Source: Tilletia caries (lineage: Eukaryota > Basidiomycota > Exobasidiomycetes > Tilletiales > Tilletiaceae). Taken from it: a stretch of DNA of 64,000 nucleotides. The notes beneath the pieces are model-generated. The model made no database searches, was not told the origin of the DNA, and saw only the letters and a program-made list of their open reading frames with translations. The stretch lies in NCBI GenBank assembly GCA_032718865.1, contig JALUTQ010000040.1, forward strand, positions 558,001-622,000, read 5' to 3'. The first letter of the stretch is position 1. Each line of letters starts with the position of its first letter. Position numbers and translations under genes: made by a program. Of this stretch, positions 45,731 to 55,188 are shown in pieces.

Positions 45731-46759
45731 ATGTCCGACCGATCTTCTCCCTTTGACGAGCAGCGTATCGACCCGTGGAAACACCTCGGCCATCCCAAAC
45801 CTGCTCCCGTCACACTGGCGCTTGAGCTGCTCACTTCACACGCTTCCAATGTTCGCATTCAGCGTCTCGTTCATTGGCAGGACGAACCGTTTATGTTTAC
45901 CGACCCGGACATCACAATGGAAGACCGATACGCCAGCTACCTTCGATACGCACGACGCGTCACCGCTTTCGATTACAGCAAATACGAGCTCCCCCATCAC
46001 TTCTACTCGGTCCTCGTCAATCTGGTCATCAACGTCGGGTCGACTGAAATCACGTATGCCCATCAACGTGCTCAGCAGACGATCATTGGTCGGGTCAAGG
46101 CAGAGGATTTGCCGACCTCTCCCGGCATCATTCGGGCACCTTTGGGCGACGCTTCCAACGATCAAACCGAGGAACGATCACCTGGGTCCATGGCGCTCGG
46201 TATCGGCGACGATATGTCTGAAGCAGGAGACTCTACGTTCTCATGGGGTGGACTGGCATCATCTTCAAGCCGCGCAAGCTCAATCACCACCTACGTTCCA
46301 GACTCTGCTCCATCTACGAGCGGAGGTTCACGCTCGTCGGTCCCATCATCATGGAGGCTCCCGTCAGTGAAGCATCGTCGTGGGCACAAAACTCCTCTCG
46401 GGTGGACGGATGCCCATGCGTATCGTTCAGTCCATCAGCCCACTCGTTTTAGGACGCCCGACCACCCAGCTCGCACTCCTGACGTGCCCGTTCGTCGTCC
46501 AGCCTCACGGTCTCCCGACTCGGTCGACTCGGTTTCCAACGAAGAAGATGGCCCTCCTTCCCCTCGCAAAAAGTCGAAGCTGACGCCTTTGCCGGAATCA
46601 CCACAGGATCCGGACTTCTTCATGTCCCCTCGCGGTTCTCGCTCTGGAACGATGCACGATGATCCCATCAATTCTGTCGATCCTGCCGCGGAGTCCGTCA
46701 CAGAGCCCAAATCCCCTGCTGCGGAGTCTGTCACGGAGCCCGAGTCGGAAGCCGATTGA
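45731..46759 (+). CDS. Accessory protein of the CACTA element, function unknown
   Basis: I do not recognise a family. Predicted 342 residues in one exon from the ATG at 45731. The first 130 residues look folded (LALELLTSHASNVRIQRLVH, ITMEDRYASYLRYARRVTAF, HHFYSVLVNLVINVG), while the rest is Ser/Pro/Asp-rich and disordered with a basic patch PRKKSKL that could be a nuclear localisation signal. The last residues repeat PAAESVTEP twice. No stop or frameshift breaks it. It lies between the left end of the element and the transposase, in the same orientation. CACTA elements often code a second, DNA-binding protein (TnpA-like), which this might be; there is no direct evidence. Confidence 0.6.
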   Translation: MSDRSSPFDEQRIDPWKHLGHPKPAPVTLALELLTSHASNVRIQRLVHWQDEPFMFTDPDITMEDRYASYLRYARRVTAFDYSKYELPHHFYSVLVNLVINVGSTEITYAHQRAQQTIIGRVKAEDLPTSPGIIRAPLGDASNDQTEERSPGSMALGIGDDMSEAGDSTFSWGGLASSSSRASSITTYVPDSAPSTSGGSRSSVPSSWRLPSVKHRRGHKTPLGWTDAHAYRSVHQPTRFRTPDHPARTPDVPVRRPASRSPDSVDSVSNEEDGPPSPRKKSKLTPLPESPQDPDFFMSPRGSRSGTMHDDPINSVDPAAESVTEPKSPAAESVTEPESEAD

Positions 46760-47029
46760 CCAGAACTTGTCCAGGCCTCGCCAGTGTCTATCGTACCTAT
46801 GACTCTCAATGCTCTCAAATCAATGACCCGTTCTATTATGCTTGATGCCGCTTGATATTGTGGCCTGTGACTGAGTCGTTTGAGATATCGGTGATGCTCA
46901 GCTGTCTGCATCGCCTCCTGAAATCTATCCGCACCTCGTCCATCTCCACGACAACACTCGCCAACGCCCAGCACCGAGCAAGCATCACGTATTCAAGTAC
47001 AGACTAACAGACACAGCAGCACACTCCAC

Positions 47030-50000
47030 ATGTCATCAAGATACCTCAGCACGGAGTCTGAGGGCGAGCAGGGCGTCGCGGGCGCGTCCGGGCGCAAACT
47101 GTGTCGTTGCAGGACGCGGTGTGGTTCGGAGGGTCGGTGGGTGCATTGGCGGACTTACAACGACCATCTTGTCGACTTTGACGAGGCCGACTCCTCGGGC
47201 TCTGACGAAGGCCTGGGTGGCGCGTCTGGCGGCGGCGGTTGGACGGAGGATCGGATGGATTCTGCTGCAGAGGACTTCGGACAGGTGAGTAGTATCGACT
47301 GGAAAGGGGAGGCTGGTGATGTCCGAGTTCTCTGATTCTTTCCCAACCTTGCTTCTTCATCTTCACTTCAGGGTATGGATTACTCTGATGAGGACGAGCT
47401 GTACCTGGGTCTCAACGAAGGACTGCTTCCCGCTCAAGAAGATCTGCTGGCGGGCGGGTTTGCTCTGGACGGAAACGGTGTCGGCGAGAGCGATTCGGAC
47501 TGTGGTTCGACAGCAGCACCCACCTCACAGCCAGAGTGGCTATGGCTGATGGAGATCATGCTGGTTTGGTGCAACGTTGTTCACGGTGTCTCGGATCGTA
47601 CATGCGAGCAGCTCCTCACCTTTCTCCAAGCTGTCGCGTACACGTTCTTGGCCGGCTCCACCGCTTCGAAGCAAAGGCCAGCTCCGAACCCTCGCATCAC
47701 TCGGGTCAGGAAGTCTCTTGGCCTAGAGGGTTATGGAATCACTTATGCGCTATGCCCGGATCGAACTTGCTGGACTCCGCATCTGCTCAAGACCGCGATC
47801 GAGCTCCAGACCAAACTATGCAGACGATGTGGCACGGCACTATTTTAAGATTTATCCGCGAACCCATCAAACACCCCTTCGCAACAGAACAATCCTCTCT
47901 CGCAGCGCCAAGTCAAGGTTCGATTTCGGTACGAGCCGATCTCGCATTGGATCAAACAGCTACTACCTCGACCGGACGTTTTTGCTTCTTGCAAGAAGTA
48001 CCAGCAACAACCGCGCCCCCCCCGGCATTTACCGCGACTTATACGACGGCTCGGAGTGGGCCGACCGTGAGGGCGATGATCGGTTCGACCTCGTTCTTCA
48101 TCTTTCACTGATGATAGACTGGGTTCAGCCGTTCTATCGACTAGGGACATCGTCGTACAGCTGCGGCGTTATTTCGGTTCGGGTAGACAACCTCCCCTTC
48201 CAAATGCGCAACTCTTCTTCGTACACGCATGTCTGCTGTATCCTGCCCGGCCCGCAAAAGCCCACATCGGACGGCCTTCAAGCGGCGCTCGAAATCATCG
48301 TCACGGAACTCCATCGGCTTCACGAAGACGGCATCCAAGTCGACGAGCTCATTGACGAACGGACACGTCAACCCCTCAAGGTTCGGATCAGACTTGCGCG
48401 CCTATTGGCGGATACCGATGCACGCACAATGACGGTTGGGTTTCCAGGTCACTCGTCCAAGGGGCAGTTCTGTCCGTGGTGCACGGTGGACGAAGGGGAG
48501 TGGGTCAAGTTGCTGCTGCGAGGGGAGGAAGGGTCGCCAAGGAGCGAGGCAGACCATCGACGCAACTGTCTGAAGGCTTTGCCAGATGCTATACCGCGGC
48601 TACGCCCTTTTTCAGGTGGACGCACTACGACGCGATCATGCCGCGGCCACCTGCGTTCTCTACAAGCTACCCGGATGGTCAAGCTTGGCCCACGCGCCCG
48701 TAGACGTGATGCATAACCTTGATCTTGGGCTATGCAAGCATTTCTGGATGCAGACGTGCGTCGATGGCAGCCTCATCGACTCGAAAGACCTACAAATCTG
48801 CAAAACGATTCTTCAAGAGACGACATATCCCACTGGAATCACCCGGATCAGTCCTGACCTGGGCCAGACATCAGGGGGGACCCCGACCGCAGCCGGCTGG
48901 TCGATCCTGTCTCAATACATCATGCCAGTTCTCCTCGCCTCCTCCTGGGCCACTCTTCTGCAAACATCGGCACAAAAGACCTTCCACAGCAAAAAGAAGA
49001 AGATGGTCAAGGAGGGATTGGCCGCTATTGCCGCAAGCTCAGCATCCAACCTTGTCAGCCCAGAGCTAGCCGGTAATGCGTCGACTTCGACGTCGATACA
49101 TGCTCCTGCCATCGCATCATCTTCGACATTAACTCCCACACGTGCACCGCCGACGTCGACACATGCTCCTGCCATCGCATCATCTTCGACATTAACTCCC
49201 ACACGCGCGGCAGCGGTGCATAGCCGTGCCAGACACGGCAAGCCCCGCAAAGGGAAAGAACCCGAGCCCCCCAAAGAAAAAGAACCAGAGTTTACTAAAT
49301 CAGTACCGATTGCTTCAATACTGGAAGCATCACTGGTGCTCGCCAGGGCGTGTCGATTGGCACACGGCAGGATCATAGAAGAGCCTCAAATCACAGTGCT
49401 GCACATGAGCTTGGTGACTTTCGCGACTCTGATTGCCACCCAAATTGGCTCCCCCTGGGTCACCTACAACTACCACATTGCCCTTCATATTGCCGATCAT
49501 ATTCGCCGTCACGGTCCAGCGTGGGCCTACTGGAGCTATCCACAAGAACGATCCTACGGACTGATGAAACGAGTGAGTAGACTGTGGTCTGTAGGGGTCG
49601 AGTCGTGATTCGTGTTCTATGTGCTGAATTCACTTGTCTCCTCTTCGTAGATCAGGACCAACAAGCACCGTGGTGGGGAGTTGGAACACACCATGCATAC
49701 TCGCAGCGAAGATCGTCATCGTATCATGGCCGTTCTGGAGTCAATGCCTGTCACGCCTCTCTCGCGGATACTGCGCGGCATCATCAGGGCCGAAGCAGGG
49801 ACTGAAGCAGGACCCGAAGCAGGGCCCGACGCAGGGTCCGGCGGAGGTCCCCAGAGCACTGGTTTGCTTCCCGACGAGTCAGGACTCCGTGACGAGGGAG
49901 ACAACGGTGACGGTGACGAGTCAGGAGTCCGTGACGATGGAGACAACGGTGACGATAACGATGCTACGAGCGACCCCGACGGAAATAGCACCGACCGTCC

Positions 50001-50550
50001 GATAACCCTCAGCATTGCAGATCTCCAGCGCATATGCTCATTGGCCAATCAACATCGCAATGAGGGTCAAGCTCTGTTCGTTCCCCTCTTCGACTATACC
50101 GGCCGCACGCGTCAGCTTGCCCTCGACTCCAGCGCGTACTATGTCGCCAAACTTGCTGTCGGGGAATTCGTACTGCGTCCGAGGAACAAACGTCACGGGC
50201 CACGATCAGACCCGTCTGCATGCTTCGTATCGACGCCGACAGGGTCAAGACTGGCGCATTTCCATTCGATCGTCCGCTTACCTTATTTCGACGAACGTCT
50301 ACGCGAACAGTTCAAGGAATACGCCGTGGTATACATTCTCGATGCGATTGCCTGGCCAGCTAGTCCCGGGTTGTCGTCACCGACGTGGAATCAACTCGGA
50401 TACCTCGCCGCTCGATCCCGGTCTGGCGTCCGAACCATCATCAAGATCGATAACATCTTGGGTCCTGCCATTGTCCTACCAGGCTCCCGCATTCTCGATG
50501 ATCAAGACGGCGTAATCGCGACCATGGTGCAGACCACGAAGAAGACTTGA
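47030..50550 (+). pseudogene. Tnp2-family (CACTA) transposase, broken by a stop and frameshifts
   Basis: Exon 1 is 47030-47284 and joins in phase 0 to 47372 onward. The Cys motifs LCRCRTRCG and CPDRTCW with CRRCG fit the zinc-binding front part. Frame 2 then meets TAA at 47846-47848 but continues with family sequence (KVRFRYEPISHWIKQLLPRP). At a C8 tract (48016-48023) the frame moves by +1: seven C would join it to GIYRDLYDGSEW, MIDWVQPFYR, CCILPGP and CPWCTV. A second shift near 48575-48610 leads to the frame with DVMHNLDLGLCKHFW and YGLMKR. A last intron (49573-49650) joins to INKHRGGELEHTM-like sequence and an end at 50550. The order IYRDLYDG, IPGP, CPWC, MHNLDLG, GGELE is that of Tnp2 transposases of basidiomycetes. 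One or more shifts could be sequencing errors; all three together suggest an inactive copy. Confidence 0.82.
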
Positions 50551-50940
50551 GCTCATACGCCTAACGCAGTATGTGAGTGCGCTGACTGGCCTCCTTTACA
50601 TACTTCCATCGTCTCATGTTCTCGTTTGCTGATTGCTGAACGACAAGTATCATATCTTGCAGTCCTCGGTGCTCTCTTTGCCCTGCCGAGGCCCGAGTGC
50701 CGCCAGCTGTCAATTTGCATGACAACTCAGACCACTGCTTCATGCTCGTGGAGGGAAAGATCAAAGAACTATGTGGATTGTGATCGAGTCGAAATAAACG
50801 AACAAACTGACCGAACGATTGAATAGGCGAAACCCTTAACCCAGCAGCGGACAGGCTAACTGGCTGACAACTTCTGCAACCCTCTCCCCCTTTTTTTAAT
50901 CTCCGGCTCCTGTCTAACCAGGTCCGGCGTCGTCCCCACC
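50551..50940. other. Tail-to-tail spacer inside the CACTA element
   Basis: 390 bp between the transposase and the minus-strand gene. No gene is seen. Confidence 0.35.
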
Positions 50941-52152
50941 TCACTCTGAGTCCTCCTCATCGTCACTTCGCTCGGGGTCATCGGCCTCATCGCTATCTTG
51001 ATCGCTGCGGCGAAGGATATCGCCGTCGCCGGCGCTGAGGTCGCCGTCCTCGTTTCCACGTTGACTGGGTGTGGAGAACATTGACCAGTCCGGGTCTTCG
51101 CCCCAGTCCTTTGCAGCTTTGACCGCAGAGAACCGATCTTCAAATGGACCAGCATTGTCCGATACATCGACGCACGCATCCGGGTTCGCTTCTGCCCAGG
51201 ATCGAGCAACCATCCACCGACGAATGTTGGAAGGCAACGTAAATCCAGGAGGTACGTCTTGAAGGCGCCGAGGCGGAAGCGTGATTTTGGCCGGCTGACG
51301 CTTTCGCTTCTTGTCCAAACTCTCAAGCTGTGAGATGAGGCACGCCGAGCGCCAGATCAGACCCACCCGACGGCGAGCTGTGTACCCGGATGGGTCTTCG
51401 TCCATACCATCGTTGTCCGAGTCGGCGTCTGAGGATGATCGACGTGGAGCCCTGCCTTTGCCCTTGTCTTCAACGGGCACCCATTCGTCTTCTTCATCAC
51501 TCATAGCGAATTTCTGAACGGCAAACTCCACATCCGCCCGCACCGCCCCTTGTCGCACCTGACGAGCATCGTCCTTCTCCTTGGGCTTCGAAACCTTCGC
51601 ACCATCAGAGAAAAGGTAGTATCGGTCGATCCGCAGCGCTTTGGCACGCGCCACCGATTTCCGTTCTCGGCGCGACGTTTCTACGGACCGAGCTAACGCA
51701 GCTTCTTTTTTCTTTTGACCAGTAGATGAGAGCGAGCGTGTGTATTCTGTGGCCCAACCGTCGAACGTTACGGCGCACCTCGCGATGAGTTCTTCGAGCG
51801 TCATATCGGGCGGGACACCACACCTCTGCCGATGAGCCAGCATGTATCGGAAATACCGGCGGAGTTGATTCTGGTTGATCGGATCGTTGTACGGGCGACC
51901 TAAGTGCAGCCGAAGTTGATCTCCGCTGGTGAGCTCCTGTTCCGCGCTTTGAGACTCGCTGGGACCCGACGTCTCGGTACTATGAGAAGGAGGATGCTTC
52001 GGCCAAGCGCCACGGGCGGGATACGCCTGCTTAACGATGTTTTTTCCTCCTCGCAGTCCACCATACCCGACGTAAACGAGCCTGCGGAAACTTGCATGTA
52101 GCTTTGGAGTCCGATGTTTTTCTCGAAATAGGCGGCGCCGACGGACCTCCAT
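50941..52152 (-). CDS. Second accessory protein of the CACTA element, function unknown
   Basis: I do not recognise a family. Predicted 403 residues from the ATG at 52152. It begins with a very basic segment (VRRRRLFREKHR), continues with a region that looks folded (NQNQLRRYFRYMLAHRQRCG, then TLEELIARCAVTFDGW), then charged helices, and ends in a strongly acidic tail (SDQDSDEADDPERSDDEEDS). KKRKRQPAK could be a nuclear localisation signal. Upstream on the same strand, another frame (about 52300-52031) holds a coiled-coil-like stretch (EERVAILEELLESA, then RKQRKELNRLG); a frameshift or intron may separate it from this gene, so the true start may lie further up. The gene points toward the transposase, tail to tail. 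Confidence 0.55.
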   Translation of the reverse strand: MEVRRRRLFREKHRTPKLHASFRRLVYVGYGGLRGGKNIVKQAYPARGAWPKHPPSHSTETSGPSESQSAEQELTSGDQLRLHLGRPYNDPINQNQLRRYFRYMLAHRQRCGVPPDMTLEELIARCAVTFDGWATEYTRSLSSTGQKKKEAALARSVETSRRERKSVARAKALRIDRYYLFSDGAKVSKPKEKDDARQVRQGAVRADVEFAVQKFAMSDEEDEWVPVEDKGKGRAPRRSSSDADSDNDGMDEDPSGYTARRRVGLIWRSACLISQLESLDKKRKRQPAKITLPPRRLQDVPPGFTLPSNIRRWMVARSWAEANPDACVDVSDNAGPFEDRFSAVKAAKDWGEDPDWSMFSTPSQRGNEDGDLSAGDGDILRRSDQDSDEADDPERSDDEEDSE

Positions 52153-53190
52153 TCGGGTTTCGACCCAATCGATTCAACTCTTTACGTTGTTTGCGAGTCG
52201 TCACTTGAGCGGACTGGGACGCGACCCCACTTGTCGCCGACTCCAACAGCTCCTCTAGGATAGCCACACGTTCTTCGAGAGTACGAACCTCGGCTGCACT
52301 TGCGGTTCTTCCCCCTATGGGCAGACGGGCTAATAGTGTAGGGGCTGGGCTCGGCCATACTGATTTACTGACGCAGAGTCGCAGACCGTAGTAACCTGAC
52401 GCAGAGGGAGGACGTGGAGAGATCAGAGCACAACGATTGACCCCAACTGACTTTGATTCTTGACTTTATATACGACAGACACGGAAGCTGCTGACAGTTG
52501 ACCGCTAAACAATTATCCCCATCCTGTGATTCCTCAGTAGTCTGCACAGGTCATCAATTGCAAGCAAAACCGGGAGATCAAGGAGGTCAGGCTCGTAAAG
52601 GAGGTCAAGGAGACGGTCCACAAGCAAGCGAGGTCGCGAGCATCGTCCGTCCGTCAGGAGAGGAAACACGGTGAGGGGGCGGGGGCAATCCGTAGGGCGC
52701 GATGCCGCGATCGACTCGAAGCCCGGTGGCAAGGAGAGCCTGGAGAAGCAAAGCATAAGGGAAGCGAAGGGCGGGGCGCGAGGGTGAGGCGAACCGACGG
52801 GAAAAGATATCTGGAGGACTGGAGTAGAGTAGGGAGGAAGGGCTGTGAGCGGAACCTGTACAGAGCTCAAGCTCGCTGCTCGAAGAGCTGGCAATCACCA
52901 TACACCGCGTACCATGTATGCGCAGCATCATGTCTAACTCCTGTACCGATACGCAGCGCTTGAAGCTTGAACGGATTGACCAAGCGAGGAAGGAGTCGCG
53001 GGCGGGAGGGTCAAGGGAAGCGACAAACACCCCCTGAACCTGGGAAGACGAAAATCTCACGGAAAGGCAAATCCAACATCCGAATACGCTCAGAAAACTG
53101 GAGCGGATTAAAAAGTTTTCGAGGACGGAAACTACGACGTAGTTTTCACCCAGTTTTCATCCACCGAATACTGGTTACCGTTTCGCAGTG
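52153..53190 (-). repeat. Right non-coding end and subterminal repeats of the CACTA element
   Basis: From about 53085 to 53190 several GAAAAC/GTTTTC words (AGAAAACTGG, AAGTTTTCGAGG, AGTTTTCACCC, AGTTTTCATCC) lead to CCACCGAATACT at 53161-53170 region and the terminal CAGTG. The rest, about 52310-53080, contains no supported gene apart from the possible upstream coiled-coil frame near 52031-52300. Confidence 0.6.
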
Positions 53191-53193
53191 ATG
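53191..53193. repeat. Right target-site duplication of the CACTA element
   Basis: ATG, identical to 45223-45225. Confidence 0.7.
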
Positions 53194-53301
53194 GAAGTCG
53201 GCGGAGGCAGGAGGCGGGGGAGAGGCTGTGCTGCATGCTGATGCGCTGATGCCTGATGGGGTTCGCCTGCTTCTCCGCCTTCAGCCTTCCCAAACGTGTA
53301 T

Positions 53302-53308
53302 TATAAAG
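53302..53308 (+). promoter_or_regulatory. TATA box of the LURP-one-like gene
   Basis: TATAAAG, 148 bp before the ATG at 53450 and followed by a CT-rich leader (CCCTCCTCCCCCTCCC). It lies 112 bp right of the end of the CACTA element. Confidence 0.55.
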
Positions 53309-53449
53309 GGCCGTGCTCTGCCCTTGATTCCTGGCTAACCCTCCTCCCCCTCCCTAACCACCATATTCTTACGAATACTCTTGTGCCAAACTCGCCCTGA
53401 TCCCATACCCATCCCTCGCTCTCACACACACATAAATCACATTACCACA

Positions 53450-54458
53450 ATGGGTCTCTTCAACAGCTCCAATGCCCCCGAGCCCGCGGCCGTCCTCGCG
53501 CCGGTGCCCCACCCCATCGGTGTCCTCCCGCAGTACACCATCCACACCCAGCAGATGGCCCTCAAGATACGCGAACGCAAGACCGGATTCTCCGGTGACA
53601 ACTTCAAGGTCAAGGATGCCGTTACCGATCAGTCAATCTTCCAAGTCGATGGCAAGGCGTTCTCCCTCTCGTCTTCTAAGCACATCTTGGACGCGTGAGT
53701 GTGGCCATAATCAACGCGTCTTGGCATGTAGTCCGCTGATTTCCCATTCTTTCCCCTTCCACAGAAACGGACAGACTCTCTTCACCCTCAAGTGAGTCTA
53801 CATCATAGTTCAGGCAGTAAACGTCGTTACTCAGACCAGTTTTCTTCTCCAATCGGTTCAGGAAGAAGCTCATCTCCATTCACATGACCTACGAAGGCTA
53901 CGCCCCCAACACCGACGAGCCCCTCTTCACCGTCAAGTCCGGCTTCTCCTTCGGAACCAAGCTTACCGCCAGCTTCACAAACCGCGCCGCAGCCGGCGGA
54001 GGCGCGGCCGGTGAGCCCGTCACCCTCGTGCTGAAGGGCGACCTGTTCGATCGCAAGGCGGAGATTTGCACGGAGGCGGGCGTGCCCGTTGCGCGGATTT
54101 CGAGGTCGTTTGCGAACATGGGACAGCTGTTCTTTGACACGCAAACCTACATCCTCACTGTGAGTTTTCCTCGTCGGACGATTTCCAATAATGATAGAAA
54201 GAACGCGCGCGCGTGCGCTGATGAGGTTCTGACATCGCTTTCTCTTCGACAGATCGCCCCTGGTGTTGACGCCGCCCTCCTCCTGGCTATTTGCATCGTT
54301 CTCGACGAGAGTGAGTCCGTCTTAACCTGATTCATTCCACTTTCCCGCGGAGACCCGCATTATTCATCACCCATCGCTCCTCTCCCACAGAGGCGAACGA
54401 AGACAAGCACTAATCGCCCCCTTGCCTTCCAACAGAGGCCAACGAAGGAAGTTCCTAA
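53450..54458 (+). CDS. LURP-one-related / tubby C-terminal-like protein, 5 exons with two possible last exons
   Basis: Predicted 216 residues. Exons: 53450-53694, 53765-53791, 53862-54159, 54253-54310, then either 54391-54413 or 54436-54458. The sequence has the LURP-one (DUF567) pattern: LKIRERKTGFSGDNFKVKDA near the start, IFQVDGKAFSLSSSKHILDA, LFTLKKKLISIH, then KGDLFDRKAEI, VARISRSFAN and YILTIAPGVDAALLLAICIV, which is the closing strand and central hydrophobic helix of the tubby-like barrel. Related proteins (phospholipid scramblase superfamily) are thought to bind phosphoinositides at membranes; the function in fungi is not established. Two acceptor sites 45 bp apart give nearly the same tail, KANEDKH or KANEGSS, so the last exon appears duplicated. 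The gene has a good TATA box. Confidence 0.85.
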
Positions 54459-55188
54459 AGCAACTCGCCACAAGCACTGATCGATCGCCTCGCGCCCGGC
54501 TTCGTAGCCTCGAGCCTCGACGTCTCTGAAGTCCATACCCCAAGCTCGTTCGATTCGATCTCTTTCTCCGTCTCTTCCCGCGCAAACTCGATACATATAT
54601 TCCCAAACATTGAATGCAAACGATTGTAGCAAATCCAACCAAGCGGAGGAGTGGGACAAGGAGGCCGGGAAGGTGGTGGTAGTGCTGGTACGCAGGGAGG
54701 AGGGAGACAAAGGCAGAGGTATAGGATTTCCCAAACTGAAGCGGTGGTGCAGACAGACGATGGACAAGTCTAGCATGATTTGGACATGAGAACGCAGTCG
54801 ACAAATCAAGAAGCATGTGCTAGGAGAAAAAAAGGGGGAGGAGTGGGGTGCGAATATGTAGAGCGGGGGGACCAAAGGAGGAAGCAAGACATTGGAGGGA
54901 AGGTGAAAGGTGAAAGACAGAACGAAAACAAGCGGAAACGAAAGGGGTACGAGGTTGGCCGATGCGAGAGAGAGCCAGTGGTGAAATCAAAGCGCCTCGA
55001 AAACCCCCAGATGAAAGATGCTGTATGCGGCAAGACAGAAACGGAAGGAGACGGAAACGATGCGAATTGCGATGGGCGCCTCAGGCAGGTTCGGCCGAGG
55101 CAAGGAGGTGAAGAGGGGGGGGGTTTGGGATTCGTAGGGGCTATGTGTTGACCTCCCGCCGCCCCCCGCACTTCGTTCGCCCCTTCCA
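54459..55188. other. Tail-to-tail intergenic region
   Basis: 730 bp between the LURP-one-like and PH-VWA genes, with G-rich low-complexity runs on the + strand (54820-54900, 55100-55140). No gene is supported. Confidence 0.35.

Larger units (their letters stand above)
45226..53190. mobile_element. CACTA (En/Spm)-type DNA transposon with Tnp2 transposase, 7965 bp
   Basis: Both ends start CACTG in inverted orientation: CACTGTGCCAACGGTA on the left and CACTGCGAAACGGTAA as the reverse complement of the right end. ATG is duplicated outside both ends. The subterminal 150 bp on each side share further words (CCACCGAATACT, AGTTTTCA, GAAAAC), as expected for transposase binding sites in this superfamily. 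Inside are a + strand gene of unknown function, a Tnp2-family transposase gene on the + strand and a third gene on the minus strand. The transposase has a stop codon and frameshifts, so this copy is probably no longer autonomous. Confidence 0.85.

Noticed and set aside
47536..48111. Alternative frame of 191 codons in the transposase region
   Set aside because: Lacks the Tnp2 blocks, which are in the other two frames.
45226..53190. LTR retrotransposon, because CCACCGAATACT occurs in direct orientation near both ends
   Set aside because: The ends are inverted CACTG, the target duplication is 3 bp, and the enzyme is a Tnp2 transposase with no reverse transcriptase or integrase.
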